NCBI RefSeq assembly: GCF_039523035.1
Contig: NZ_BAAAEN010000027.1
Location: 1 to 64,000 of the forward strand
From: Pigmentiphaga daeguensis
Lineage (GTDB): Bacteria > Pseudomonadota > Gammaproteobacteria > Burkholderiales > Burkholderiaceae_B
Direction: 5' to 3'
Length of the DNA: 64,000 nucleotides
Shown: piece after piece, positions 16,644 to 25,931 of the stretch
Layout of the letters: each line of letters opens with the position of its first letter
Position numbering within the stretch: position 1 is the stretch's first letter
The notes under the pieces: generated by a model
What the model was told of the DNA's origin: nothing
Database searches by the model: none
Seen by the model: only the letters and a program-made list of their open reading frames with translations
Translations under genes and position numbers: made by a program

Positions 16644-18824
16644 ATGGAAACGAACAAGCTCACGCGCCGCGCCTTCATCGCCGGCTCGGGCGCCGCCGCG
16701 GTCGGTATCGTGCTGGGAGGCTGGGGCGCCGCGCGCGGCGGCCTGGCTGGCCTGCTGCCCGAGGCGGCAGCCGCCACCGTCCGTTTCAGCCCGGTGGCAT
16801 GGGTCGCGCTGTCGCCGGACAATAGCGCCGTGGTCTATTCGCCCGCCTCGGAAATGGGGCAGGGCACGATGACGGCGATTCCGCTGATCCTGGCCGAGGA
16901 AATGGAGCTGGACTGGAGCACCGTCCGGGTCGAGCAGGCGCCCGCCGATCCCCGGCGGTTCGGCAATCCCGGTTTCGGCGGTGCGATGGTGACGGGCTCC
17001 TCGCGCACGGTGAAGGGCTATTACGAGGCGCTGCGCCTGGCCGGCCTGCAGGCCCGGCTGGTGCTGGCGCAGGCGGCCGCCGACAAATGGGGAGTGCCCG
17101 CCGCCGAGATCCGCGCCGAGCGCAGCACCCTGGTCCACGGCCCCAGCGGCCGCCGCATGACCTACGGCCAACTGGTCGAGGGGGCGCGCGCGCCGCAGAC
17201 GCTGCCCAAGGTGGACAAGAGCATGCTCAAGCCCATGTCCGCCTTCACCCTGATAGGCAAGGAGCTGCCGCGGGTGGACGTGCCGGACAAGTCCGGCGGC
17301 GGTGCCCGCTTCGGCATCGACGTGCGCCTGCCCGGCATGCTGTGGGCCGCGGTGCTGCATACGCCGGTGCAGGGCGAGCAGCCGCTGGAGGTCAAGGATG
17401 CGGCTGCGCTGGCGGTGCCCGGGGTCCGGAAAGTGGTCCGCCTGCCGGGCGGGGTGGCGGTGGTGGCGGACTCGTTCGCCACGGCCCGGAAGGCGCGCGA
17501 GCTGCTGGAGGTGAAGTGGAGCGAGCAGGCCAAGGGCCGGTCCTACGATAGCGAGGCCGCGCTGGCGGAATTCGTCGCGCGCGCCGAACGCCTGGACGAA
17601 GCGGGCGCGGTCTGGCACAAGCACGGCGACGCGGCGGCGAAGATCGCCGGGGCGGCGCGTGTCTTCCGCGCCACCTATACGACCGACCATGTCGCCCACG
17701 TGACCATGGAACCCATGAACTGCACGGCGCGCGCGCAGGGCGACGCCATCGAGATCTGGGTGCCGTCGCAGTCGCCGTCGGGCGTGATCGGCATCGTGGC
17801 CGCGGGCGCGGGCTACAAACCCGAGAACATCACGGTCCACATCACGCTGCTGGGCGGCGGCTACGGCCGGCGCGCCGAGGCCGACTACAGCCTGCATGCG
17901 GCGCTGCTGGCCAAGGCCATGCCCGGCGTGCCCATCCAGGTCATCTGGACCCGCGAGGACGATTTCCTGCGGGCTCGGCCGCGCCCGATGACGGCCCAGC
18001 ACCTGGTGGCGGGCGTCGACGCGCAGGGGCGCATCATCGGCTGGCGCCATCGCCTGGTGTCCGAGAGCATCATGGCGCGGACGGCGGCCGCCGCCTACGA
18101 AAAGTCGGGTGGGCGGGATTCGCCCGTCATGGAAGGCGCCGACGGCGTCTACGGTATCGCCGATCAGTTGATCGAGCACGGCCGCGAACAGCGCGGCGTG
18201 GACGTCAGCTTCTGGCGGGCGGTGGGAGCCGGCTACACGAAGTTCTCCATGGAGTCCCTGATCGACGAGATCGCCACGGCCTCGGGCAAGGATCCGCTGC
18301 AGTACAGGCTGGACCTGACCGCCGGCCAGCCGCGCGCGCAGGCGGTGCTGCGCGAGGCCGCCACGATGGCCGGCTGGGGCCGCGATCGGGAGGCCGGCCG
18401 CGCGCTGGGCCTGGCTTTCTCGGATGCCTGGAACACCTTCATCGCGATGGTGGCCGAGGTGTCGCTGCAAGAAGGCCGCCCGGTGGTGCATCGCATCTGG
18501 GCCGCGGTCGATTGCGGCCATGCGATCAGTCCGGCCAACATCCGGGCCCAGGTCGAGGGCGCGGCGCTGTTCGGCCTGTCGGCGGCGCTGGGCGAGCGCC
18601 TGGTCTACAAGGGCGGGCAGGTGCAGCAGCACAACCTCGATACCTACACGCTCCTGCGGGCCAACCAGGCGCCTGCGGTGCAGGTGAAGGTGATGCCGAC
18701 CGACAATGCGCCGGGCGGCATGGGCGAGGTGGGCTTGCCGCCGGTGGCTCCGGCGGTGGCCAACGCGGTGGCCAGGCTCAGCGGCAAGCGGCTGCGCAGC
18801 CTGCCGTTCCCGACGCTGGCCTAG
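16644..18824 (+). CDS. Molybdenum hydroxylase large subunit, Tat-exported
   Basis: A 726-residue molybdopterin-binding subunit like IorB/aldehyde dehydrogenase of the isoquinoline 1-oxidoreductase group. The N-terminus has a Tat signal (TRRAFIAGSG, hydrophobic stretch, then AAAA), so it folds with cofactor and is exported to the periplasm with the small subunit. Cofactor regions include GGGYGRRAEADY in the middle and NAPGGMGEVGLPPVAPA near the end, with the catalytic Glu in GEVG. Substrate is unknown (aldehyde or N-heterocycle). No cytochrome c subunit or XdhC-type maturation gene is adjacent, which is unusual for the group. Confidence 0.9.
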   Translation: METNKLTRRAFIAGSGAAAVGIVLGGWGAARGGLAGLLPEAAAATVRFSPVAWVALSPDNSAVVYSPASEMGQGTMTAIPLILAEEMELDWSTVRVEQAPADPRRFGNPGFGGAMVTGSSRTVKGYYEALRLAGLQARLVLAQAAADKWGVPAAEIRAERSTLVHGPSGRRMTYGQLVEGARAPQTLPKVDKSMLKPMSAFTLIGKELPRVDVPDKSGGGARFGIDVRLPGMLWAAVLHTPVQGEQPLEVKDAAALAVPGVRKVVRLPGGVAVVADSFATARKARELLEVKWSEQAKGRSYDSEAALAEFVARAERLDEAGAVWHKHGDAAAKIAGAARVFRATYTTDHVAHVTMEPMNCTARAQGDAIEIWVPSQSPSGVIGIVAAGAGYKPENITVHITLLGGGYGRRAEADYSLHAALLAKAMPGVPIQVIWTREDDFLRARPRPMTAQHLVAGVDAQGRIIGWRHRLVSESIMARTAAAAYEKSGGRDSPVMEGADGVYGIADQLIEHGREQRGVDVSFWRAVGAGYTKFSMESLIDEIATASGKDPLQYRLDLTAGQPRAQAVLREAATMAGWGRDREAGRALGLAFSDAWNTFIAMVAEVSLQEGRPVVHRIWAAVDCGHAISPANIRAQVEGAALFGLSAALGERLVYKGGQVQQHNLDTYTLLRANQAPAVQVKVMPTDNAPGGMGEVGLPPVAPAVANAVARLSGKRLRSLPFPTLA

Positions 18825-18868
18825 GCGAAGGGATTCCGGTCGGGCGGTATGCGCCGCCCGGCCGGGAC

Positions 18869-19597
18869 TCAGCCTTCCATCGCCTTTTTCTTCCACAGCT
18901 CCCAGGGGCGGAACATCACGCCGGCCATCATGGTGTCGGCCTTCAAGGCTTCCTCTTCGTCCAGGTAGGTGATCTCGCCGCCCAGCCCGATGGCCTTCTG
19001 TTGCAGGGCCGCGTTGCTTTCGGTGTACATCGCGCGATAGACCGCGATGCGCACGTCGCTGCCGACGGTGACGAAGCCGTGGCCGCGCATCAGCGAGATG
19101 TTCTGCCGGCCCAGGGTCTTGGCCAGCTCCTTGCCGTGTTCGCGGTTACGCACCAGCAGGTCGGTCGCGCCGAAACAGCAGCGGATGTCGAACACCGGCG
19201 CGCCGCCCGACAGGAAGCCGGCCATGTGATAGATGGGCCGCAGCCGCACCGACGAACTGGCGAAGGGGATGACCGAAGGCGAATGGCTGTGGACCACCGC
19301 GTTCACGTCGGGCCGGGCGCGATAGATCTCGCCATGGATGTAGCGTTCGAGATAGGGCGTGCGTGTTTCGCCGGCCACGGGCTCGGATTCGGCGTCGAAT
19401 TCCATGATGTCGGCGGCGGTGACCAGTTCCGGCGCGAGCGAGCGCGACAGCAGGAAATGGCCGGGCCGTTCGGGATGGCGGACGCTGACGTGGCCGAAGC
19501 CGTCCAGCACGTTGTACTTGGCCAGTACGCGGTTGGCGACGACGAGATCGTCGATCACTTGCTGCAGCGAGCCGGCGGTCGGGGTAGGGGTGGACAT
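18869..19597 (-). CDS. Class II aldolase/adducin-family protein
   Basis: A 242-residue cytoplasmic protein of the fuculose-phosphate aldolase/adducin superfamily. Zinc ligands are visible as H103-x-H105 in VVHSHSPSV and H173 in LMRGHGFVTVG, with upstream GFGHVSVRHPE typical of the family. E84 could be the catalytic acid. It may cleave or decarboxylate a hydroxy acid; the substrate is not evident. A Bug binding-protein gene lies 48 bp upstream on the same strand, so uptake and breakdown of one compound is likely (inference). Confidence 0.88.
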   Translation of the reverse strand: MSTPTPTAGSLQQVIDDLVVANRVLAKYNVLDGFGHVSVRHPERPGHFLLSRSLAPELVTAADIMEFDAESEPVAGETRTPYLERYIHGEIYRARPDVNAVVHSHSPSVIPFASSSVRLRPIYHMAGFLSGGAPVFDIRCCFGATDLLVRNREHGKELAKTLGRQNISLMRGHGFVTVGSDVRIAVYRAMYTESNAALQQKAIGLGGEITYLDEEEALKADTMMAGVMFRPWELWKKKAMEG

Positions 19598-19645
19598 GGC
19601 GATACCTGACGAGAGAAGTAAAAGAGAAGAGGGGCGGCGGCGCGG

Positions 19646-20638
19646 CTATTCCAGCTTGATGTTGGCCCGCCTGGCCAGTTGCCCGTACATGGACAGGTCC
19701 TTGTCCACCTGCCGGGCCATGCCGTCGGCGCCCAGGGCGTCGACTTCGTAGTAGCGCGACTGGAAGTCCTGGCGCAGCTTGGGGTCCTTGAGCGTGGCCA
19801 TCACCGCCTGCTCGATGCGGCCGCGCACGTCGGCCGGCGTGGCCGCGGGCGCGAACAGTCCGAACCAGACGCTGATGTCCAGGTCCTTGAACTCCGGGGT
19901 TTCCGCGATGGCCGGCACGTCGGGCATGAACGACAGGCGCTTGGCCGAGGCGACGCCCAGCATGCGCAGCTTGCCGGTCTTGGCATGGGGCGCCATGTTG
20001 GGGATGGTGCTGAACAGGATGGGTACCTGGTTGCCCAGCGCGTCGCTGACGGCCGGGGCGCAGCCGTTGTAGGGCACGTGCACCATGTCGACCTTGGCGC
20101 CCTGGTTGAAGGCCTCGCCGGCGAAGTGCTGGGGCGAGCCGTTGCCGCAGGACGAGTAGTTGGCCTTGCCGGGGTTCGCGCGCAGGTGGCTGACGAGTTC
20201 CGCCACGGTGCGGGCGGGATAGCTGCTATTGACCCCGACCGCGACCGGCGAGGACACGAGCTGGGCGATGGGCCGCAGGTCTTTCCTGACGTCGTAGCCC
20301 TGGGTGAAGTTCAGCGCGGCGTTGATCGTGATGGTGCTGTTGGTCAGCAGCAGCGTGTAGCCGTCGGCGGCGGCGCGCGCGACGTAGTTGGCGCCGATGT
20401 TGCCCGAGGCGCCGGCGCGGTTGTCGACGATGACGCTTTGTCCGTTGAACTGGCCGGCGATGTGCGTGGCCAGCAGGCGGGCCACGGTGTCGGCGCCGCC
20501 TCCGGCCTGGAACGGCACGACGATGGTGATGGGACGGGACGGATAGGCGCCGGGCTGGGCGTGGGCCGACGCGGCCAGGGCCGCTGCCAGGGCGAAGGCC
20601 AGGAAGGCCCGGCGGGGGCGGGGCATGCGCGGGGTCAT
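19646..20638 (-). CDS. Bug/TctC-family extracytoplasmic solute-binding protein
   Basis: A 330-residue protein with a twin-arginine-like but probably Sec signal (RPRRAFLAFALAAALAASAHAQ). It then has YPSRPITIVVPFQAGGGADTVAR, DNRAGASGNIG, HVPYNGCAPAVSDALGNQVP and LGVASAKRLSFMPDVPA. The start at 20638 has AGGAG nine bases upstream. The three cysteines in the SSCGNG/NGCAP region are unusual for the family. It is co-directional with the class II aldolase and divergent from the citrate-synthase-like regulator candidate. Confidence 0.93.
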   Translation of the reverse strand: MTPRMPRPRRAFLAFALAAALAASAHAQPGAYPSRPITIVVPFQAGGGADTVARLLATHIAGQFNGQSVIVDNRAGASGNIGANYVARAAADGYTLLLTNSTITINAALNFTQGYDVRKDLRPIAQLVSSPVAVGVNSSYPARTVAELVSHLRANPGKANYSSCGNGSPQHFAGEAFNQGAKVDMVHVPYNGCAPAVSDALGNQVPILFSTIPNMAPHAKTGKLRMLGVASAKRLSFMPDVPAIAETPEFKDLDISVWFGLFAPAATPADVRGRIEQAVMATLKDPKLRQDFQSRYYEVDALGADGMARQVDKDLSMYGQLARRANIKLE

Positions 20639-20786
20639 GGTGAGTCTCCTGTCTGCGCCGGCGCTGGCGTGCCGCCGGCAATGGTATGTGCAGCGGAGTG
20701 TATGGATCGATTTACGTCGAATCAATCTCGATTGCATAATCGATGTATTGCCGATTCGACGGGTGTCCGAAGCTCCCCTCACCACC
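20639..20786. promoter_or_regulatory. Divergent promoter region with spaced inverted repeat
   Basis: The gap between the Bug gene and the HTH/citrate-synthase-like gene is AT-rich for this genome. GTCGAATC at 20716-20723 is repeated in inverted orientation as GATTCGAC at 20753-20760, 29 bp apart. ATCGAT motifs lie at 20706-20711 and 20740-20745. The arrangement suits a regulator bound at two half-sites, possibly the HTH protein encoded at 20787. Confidence 0.45.
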
Positions 20787-22103
20787 ATGGATCCATCAGA
20801 GAACGGCGCGGCCGGACAGCCCTGGCAGGCCGGCGGCTTCGTCGATTCCAAGGAAGCGTGCCGCCTGCTGCAGGTCAAGGCTGCCACGCTGTACACCTAT
20901 GTCAGCCGCGGCCTGCTGCATCCGGTCGCGCAGCCCGGCCGCAAGACCCGCCTTTACCTGCGCGACGAGGTCGAGGGGCTGCGCACGCGCAGCCAGGCAA
21001 GGATGGGCCACGGCGCGGTGGCGGCGACGGCGCTGCGCTGGGGGCAGCCGGTGATCGATACCGGCATCACCGAAATCACGCCGGCCGGGCCGCGCTACAG
21101 GGGGCGCCTGGCGGCCGAGCTGGTCGAATATCCCGGGGCGTTCGAGAACGTGGCCGAGCTGCTTTGGACGGGGGTGCTGCCCGAGGGGGCCAGTATCTGG
21201 CCGGCCCAGCCGCTGCCGGATGGAGCCCGCCGCGCGCTGGAGGCATTGGCGCCGCAGGCCGGCGAGACGCCGCGCATGGTCCGGGTGTTCCAGGCGGCGG
21301 CGCTGGCCCTGGGTGGCGGCTCGGTGGACGAGGAGGTGCGCGGCGGCGGGGTGGTCCCGGCGGCGCGGCAGCTCGTGCTGGCGTTCGCCGGCTGCTGCGG
21401 CCTGCTCTCGGACCCGCGCCGCTGCCGGACGCCGGCCGGGGCCAAGCCGCTGGCCCAGCACCTGGCCGAGGCGATGGGGAAGGAGCCTGCTGCGGATCTG
21501 CTGCGGGCGCTGAACGCGATGCTGATCCTGAGCGCGGATCACGAGCTATCGCCGCCTACGTTCAGCGCGCGCATCGCGGCCTCGGTCGGCGCGGAGCTCC
21601 ACGCCTGCGTGGGGGCGGCGCTGGCGGCCCTGTCCGGCACGGGCCTGGCCGGCGGCTGCGACCGCATCGAGGACACGCTGGCGGGCGTGCGGACGCGCGG
21701 CCAGCTCGATGCCTGGGTGGCGCGAGTGGTGCGCGACCGCGCGCGCTCGTCGGCCTTCGGCATCGAATCCTATCCCCAGGGGGATCCGCGCGCGGCACTG
21801 CTGATCCGCATGGCGCGCGAACACCCGCGCCCCGGCCGCCGCGCCGCGACGCTGCTGCGCTTCCTGGACGAGGTCCACGCCAGGGTGGGCGTGCCGCCTC
21901 GGATCGAGCTCGGCCTGGTGGCGGCCTGCGCGGCCTGGGACTTGCCGCCCGGCGCCGCCAGCGCGCTGTGGGCCATGGGCCGGACCTCGGGCTGGATCGC
22001 CCATGTGCTGGAACAGCGCCTCAACGGCTTCTTCCTGCGTCCGCGCGGGCAGTTCCACGCTGGGCCGCAAGGGGGCGCTGTGCTAAAATCCCAGGCAACG
22101 TAG
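20787..22103 (+). CDS. Helix-turn-helix/citrate-synthase-like fusion protein
   Basis: A 438-residue protein. Residues 18-70 look like a MerR/excisionase-type DNA-binding module (SKEACRLLQVKAATLYTYVSRGLL, RLYLRDEVEGL). Residues 85-435 follow the citrate synthase fold: GITEITPAGPRYRGRLAAELVE, then ILSADHELSPPTFSARIAASVGA with H252. Where citrate synthase has LHGGA with its catalytic His, this protein has GLAGGC (284-291; Ala at 288). Where GFGHRVY is expected it has AFGIESY, although DPRA follows. Enzymatic activity is therefore doubtful, and a metabolite-sensing regulator is plausible (inference). It is divergent from the Bug/aldolase genes. Confidence 0.8.
   Translation: MDPSENGAAGQPWQAGGFVDSKEACRLLQVKAATLYTYVSRGLLHPVAQPGRKTRLYLRDEVEGLRTRSQARMGHGAVAATALRWGQPVIDTGITEITPAGPRYRGRLAAELVEYPGAFENVAELLWTGVLPEGASIWPAQPLPDGARRALEALAPQAGETPRMVRVFQAAALALGGGSVDEEVRGGGVVPAARQLVLAFAGCCGLLSDPRRCRTPAGAKPLAQHLAEAMGKEPAADLLRALNAMLILSADHELSPPTFSARIAASVGAELHACVGAALAALSGTGLAGGCDRIEDTLAGVRTRGQLDAWVARVVRDRARSSAFGIESYPQGDPRAALLIRMAREHPRPGRRAATLLRFLDEVHARVGVPPRIELGLVAACAAWDLPPGAASALWAMGRTSGWIAHVLEQRLNGFFLRPRGQFHAGPQGGAVLKSQAT
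22084..22089 (+). promoter_or_regulatory. Candidate -10 box for the thrS leader
   Basis: TAAAAT lies inside the last codons of the preceding gene, with transcription expected near 22096. No convincing -35 hexamer is seen 16-18 bp upstream. The placement would give a leader of about 240 nt before thrS. Confidence 0.4.
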
Positions 22104-22133
22104 ACCCTTGCTGCAACACGAACGGACAACGGC

Positions 22134-22187
22134 ATGCGCATCGCTTCCATGCTCGATCGAACTACCTCGGGGAACATCGCCGGCTAG
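22134..22187 (+). CDS. Putative thrS leader peptide
   Basis: A 17-codon ORF, MRIASMLDRTTSGNIAG, ends in TAG at 22185-22187. Codons 10 and 11 are tandem threonine codons ACT ACC (22161-22166). The stop codon touches the sequence GCCGCGTT, which can pair with the left arm of a downstream terminator. The ribosome binding site is weak (AACGGACAAC upstream), so translation is uncertain. If translated, its role would be to report threonyl-tRNA supply to the attenuator before thrS. Confidence 0.45.
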   Translation: MRIASMLDRTTSGNIAG

Positions 22188-22287
22188 CCGCGTTGGTTTC
22201 CTGGATCGCATCGTCCGTTCCGCCGGGCCCCCTGGGCCCGGGATCCTGCAGAAAGCAAGAAACGCGGCCCGGTGCCGCGTTTTTTTT
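22187..22287 (+). promoter_or_regulatory. Predicted transcription attenuator of thrS
   Basis: AACGCGGC at 22261-22268 pairs with GCCGCGTT at 22274-22281 (8 bp, 5-nt loop), followed by eight T from 22280: an intrinsic terminator 50 bp before thrS. The same left arm can pair instead with an identical GCCGCGTT at 22187-22194, next to the leader ORF stop. The two pairings exclude each other. A strong intervening hairpin, CCGGGCCC/GGGCCCGG (22223-22241), would bring the antiterminator arms together. Confidence 0.6.
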
Positions 22288-22337
22288 GTTTCAGGTTCGC
22301 CCAAGGGTTTTTCTTCATCTCTTACGAGGTCGCTTCA

Positions 22338-24287
<1,950 letters not shown>

Positions 24288-24330
24288 TCGCGTGGTTGGC
24301 CGTTCCGGGGGCCGGGCACGGCTCGTGCTG

Positions 24331-24350
24331 GCGGCGGGGCAACCCGCCGC
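24331..24350 (+). other. Hairpin between thrS and infC
   Basis: GCGGCGGG at 24331-24338 pairs perfectly with CCCGCCGC at 24343-24350 around a GCAA tetraloop. No T-run follows, so it is not a classical terminator. It may stabilise the infC message end or cause polymerase pausing. Confidence 0.45.
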
Positions 24351-24386
24351 ACGCGGCCGTTTCAATCAAATTCAGGAGTTTTAGAC

Positions 24387-24938
24387 ATCGCTACCGACAA
24401 GCCGAATCGCATCAATGGTGAAATTACCGCACCTGAGGTGCGCCTGATTGGGGTCGACGGCGAACAGCTTGGCATCGTCAAGCTGGCCGAAGCAGTTAGG
24501 CTTTCCGAACAGAATGATGTTGACCTGGTAGAAATTGCCCCGAACGCGCAGCCCCCGGTCTGCCGCCTGATGGACTACGGCAAGTTCAAGTACCAGGAGC
24601 AAAAGCGGCAGCACGAAGCCAAGCTCAAGCAGAAGATCATCCAGGTCAAGGAAGTCAAGTTCCGTCCCGGCACCGACGAAGGCGATTACCAGGTCAAGCT
24701 GCGTAATCTGCGCCGGTTCCTGGAAGAGGGCGACAAGGCCAAGGTCACGCTGCGCTTCCGTGGCCGCGAGATGGCTCACCAGGAATTGGGGATGCGCGTG
24801 CTGGAGCGCGTGCGCGACGACCTGGTGGAGATCAGCGCCGTCGAGGCGATGCCCAAGCTGGAAGGCCGCCAGATGGTGATGGTGCTGGCCCCCAAGAAAA
24901 AGGCCCTGCCGGCGGGCAAGGGCGCAGCCGGCGAATAA
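24387..24938 (+). CDS. infC: Translation initiation factor IF-3, AUC start codon
   Basis: IF-3 binds the 30S subunit, splits ribosomes and checks start codons. The 183-codon reading frame matches the full family: DKPNRINGEITAPEVRLIG at the N-terminus, LMDYGKFKYQEQKR in the linker and KFRPGTDEGDYQVKLRN in the C-domain. No ATG, GTG or TTG lies at the expected N-terminus. An ATC at 24387 sits 8 bp after AGGAG and gives the right length. A rare AUU/AUC start is the known basis of infC autoregulation in enterobacteria. A GTG at 24438 would remove conserved N-terminal residues. Confidence 0.93.
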   Translation: MATDKPNRINGEITAPEVRLIGVDGEQLGIVKLAEAVRLSEQNDVDLVEIAPNAQPPVCRLMDYGKFKYQEQKRQHEAKLKQKIIQVKEVKFRPGTDEGDYQVKLRNLRRFLEEGDKAKVTLRFRGREMAHQELGMRVLERVRDDLVEISAVEAMPKLEGRQMVMVLAPKKKALPAGKGAAGE

Positions 24939-25190
24939 CGCGGTATAATCATTGGTTTTCCGGGATGGCCGTACCCTTCGTGGGGGCATCCCGGCGAATC
25001 CCGGTGCGAAATTCCTGGCACCGGGCAATCCGGCCTCCTAGCGACGCCTTCAAATCCGCCAGGCGGGGTAGAACCCGCGCCGGCGGTGCGCCGCAGGGAC
25101 CCGGAGCAGGTAAAACAAGTGAATGCGGGTCGTCAAGTCCGGCAGGATATCGCCGGCACCCGTGAGCATGTAAACGTACAGGAAGCAGTC
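24939..25190 (+). promoter_or_regulatory. Structured infC-rpmI intergenic leader
   Basis: This 252-nt gap carries a -10-like TATAAT at 24944-24949, then several strong hairpins: CCGGGATG/CATCCCGG (24960-24967 with 24987-24994) with an inner CCC/GGG, CCCGGTG/CACCGGG (25000-25006 with 25019-25025), and GC-rich stems around 25075-25165. In E. coli the same interval contains an L20-binding pseudoknot that represses rpmI-rplT; this region may play that role. No good -35 hexamer accompanies the TATAAT. Confidence 0.5.
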
Positions 25191-25388
25191 ATGCCTAAGA
25201 TGAAGACCAAGAAAAGCGCCGCCAAGCGCTTTAAGGTCCGCGGTAGCGGTTCCATCAAGCGGGGCCAGGCGTTCAAGCGCCACATCCTCACGAAGAAAAC
25301 CACCAAGAACAAGCGTCAGTTGCGCGGTTCCACCGCGGTCCACGAGGCCGATGTGAAATCCGTGCGGGCAATGATGCCGTTTGCCTGA
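25191..25388 (+). CDS. rpmI: 50S ribosomal protein L35
   Basis: A 65-residue basic protein, MPKMKTKKSAAKRFKVRGSG at the start and the conserved KRGQAFKRHILTKKT loop. It is a late assembly component of the large subunit. A GGAAG ribosome binding site lies 6 bases before the ATG. It is followed 29 bp later by rplT, as in most bacteria. Expression is likely coordinated by the structured leader upstream. Confidence 0.97.
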   Translation: MPKMKTKKSAAKRFKVRGSGSIKRGQAFKRHILTKKTTKNKRQLRGSTAVHEADVKSVRAMMPFA

Positions 25389-25417
25389 TCCCAACCCGCT
25401 GATATTGGAGTTTTCAA

Positions 25418-25777
25418 ATGCCTAGAGTCAAACGTGGGGTAACCGCCCGGGCCCGTCACAAGAAAGTCATCAGCGCCGCCAAGGGATACCGTGGCCGCCG
25501 CGGCAACGTCTTCCGCGTCGCCAAGCAGGCGGTCATGCGCGCCGGCCAGTACGCCTATCGCGACCGCCGCGCCAAGAAGCGCACCTTCCGCGCGCTGTGG
25601 ATCACGCGTATCAATGCCGCCGTGCGCGAGCATGGCGTGTCGTACAGCGTGTTCATCGCCGGCCTGAAGAAGGCCGCGATCGACCTAGACCGCAAGGTGC
25701 TGGCCGACCTGGCTGTGCGCGACAAGGCCGGCTTTGCCGCGATCGTGCAGCAAGTCAAGAACGCCCTGGCCGCCTGA
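25418..25777 (+). CDS. rplT: 50S ribosomal protein L20
   Basis: A 119-residue early-assembly 23S rRNA-binding protein: MPRVKRGVTARARHKKV, the GYRGRRGNVFRVAKQAVMRA helix and RAKKRTFRALWITRIN. L20 represses its own operon in several bacteria by binding the leader before rpmI. A GGAG site lies 10 bases before the ATG. A strong hairpin separates it from pheS. Confidence 0.97.
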   Translation: MPRVKRGVTARARHKKVISAAKGYRGRRGNVFRVAKQAVMRAGQYAYRDRRAKKRTFRALWITRINAAVREHGVSYSVFIAGLKKAAIDLDRKVLADLAVRDKAGFAAIVQQVKNALAA

Positions 25778-25857
25778 GCTCGCTAGCGACGTACGCGGGG
25801 CGTGGCCGGAACGCCGGCCATGTCCGGGCGCGCGTCGCGAGCCACGAGTGCAACACC

Positions 25858-25895
25858 CGAACGGGGCTTCTCTTGAAGCCCCGTTCGTGTTTGTG
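25858..25895 (+). terminator. Hairpin terminator/attenuator before pheS
   Basis: CGAACGGGGCTTC at 25858-25870 pairs perfectly over 13 bp with GAAGCCCCGTTCG at 25875-25887 around a TCTT loop, followed by TGTTTGTGG. The U-run is broken, so partial readthrough into pheS is likely. A second small hairpin, TGGCCGG/CCGGCCA, lies at 25803-25820. Confidence 0.6.
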
Positions 25896-25931
25896 GCGAC
25901 CCATTTTTTCCCTTATTGATACGAATCCGCC

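Noticed and set aside
24944..24949. A strong independent promoter for rpmI-rplT
   Set aside because: TATAAT is a perfect -10 box, but no -35 hexamer lies at 16-18 bp, so it is mentioned only within the leader entry.
25778..25931. A pheM-like phenylalanine leader peptide before pheS
   Set aside because: A small ORF from the ATG near 25820 ends inside the hairpin with a single Phe codon and no ribosome binding site; the Phe-rich codons nearby lie downstream of the stem, so the geometry does not suit attenuation. The hairpin itself is kept as a terminator.
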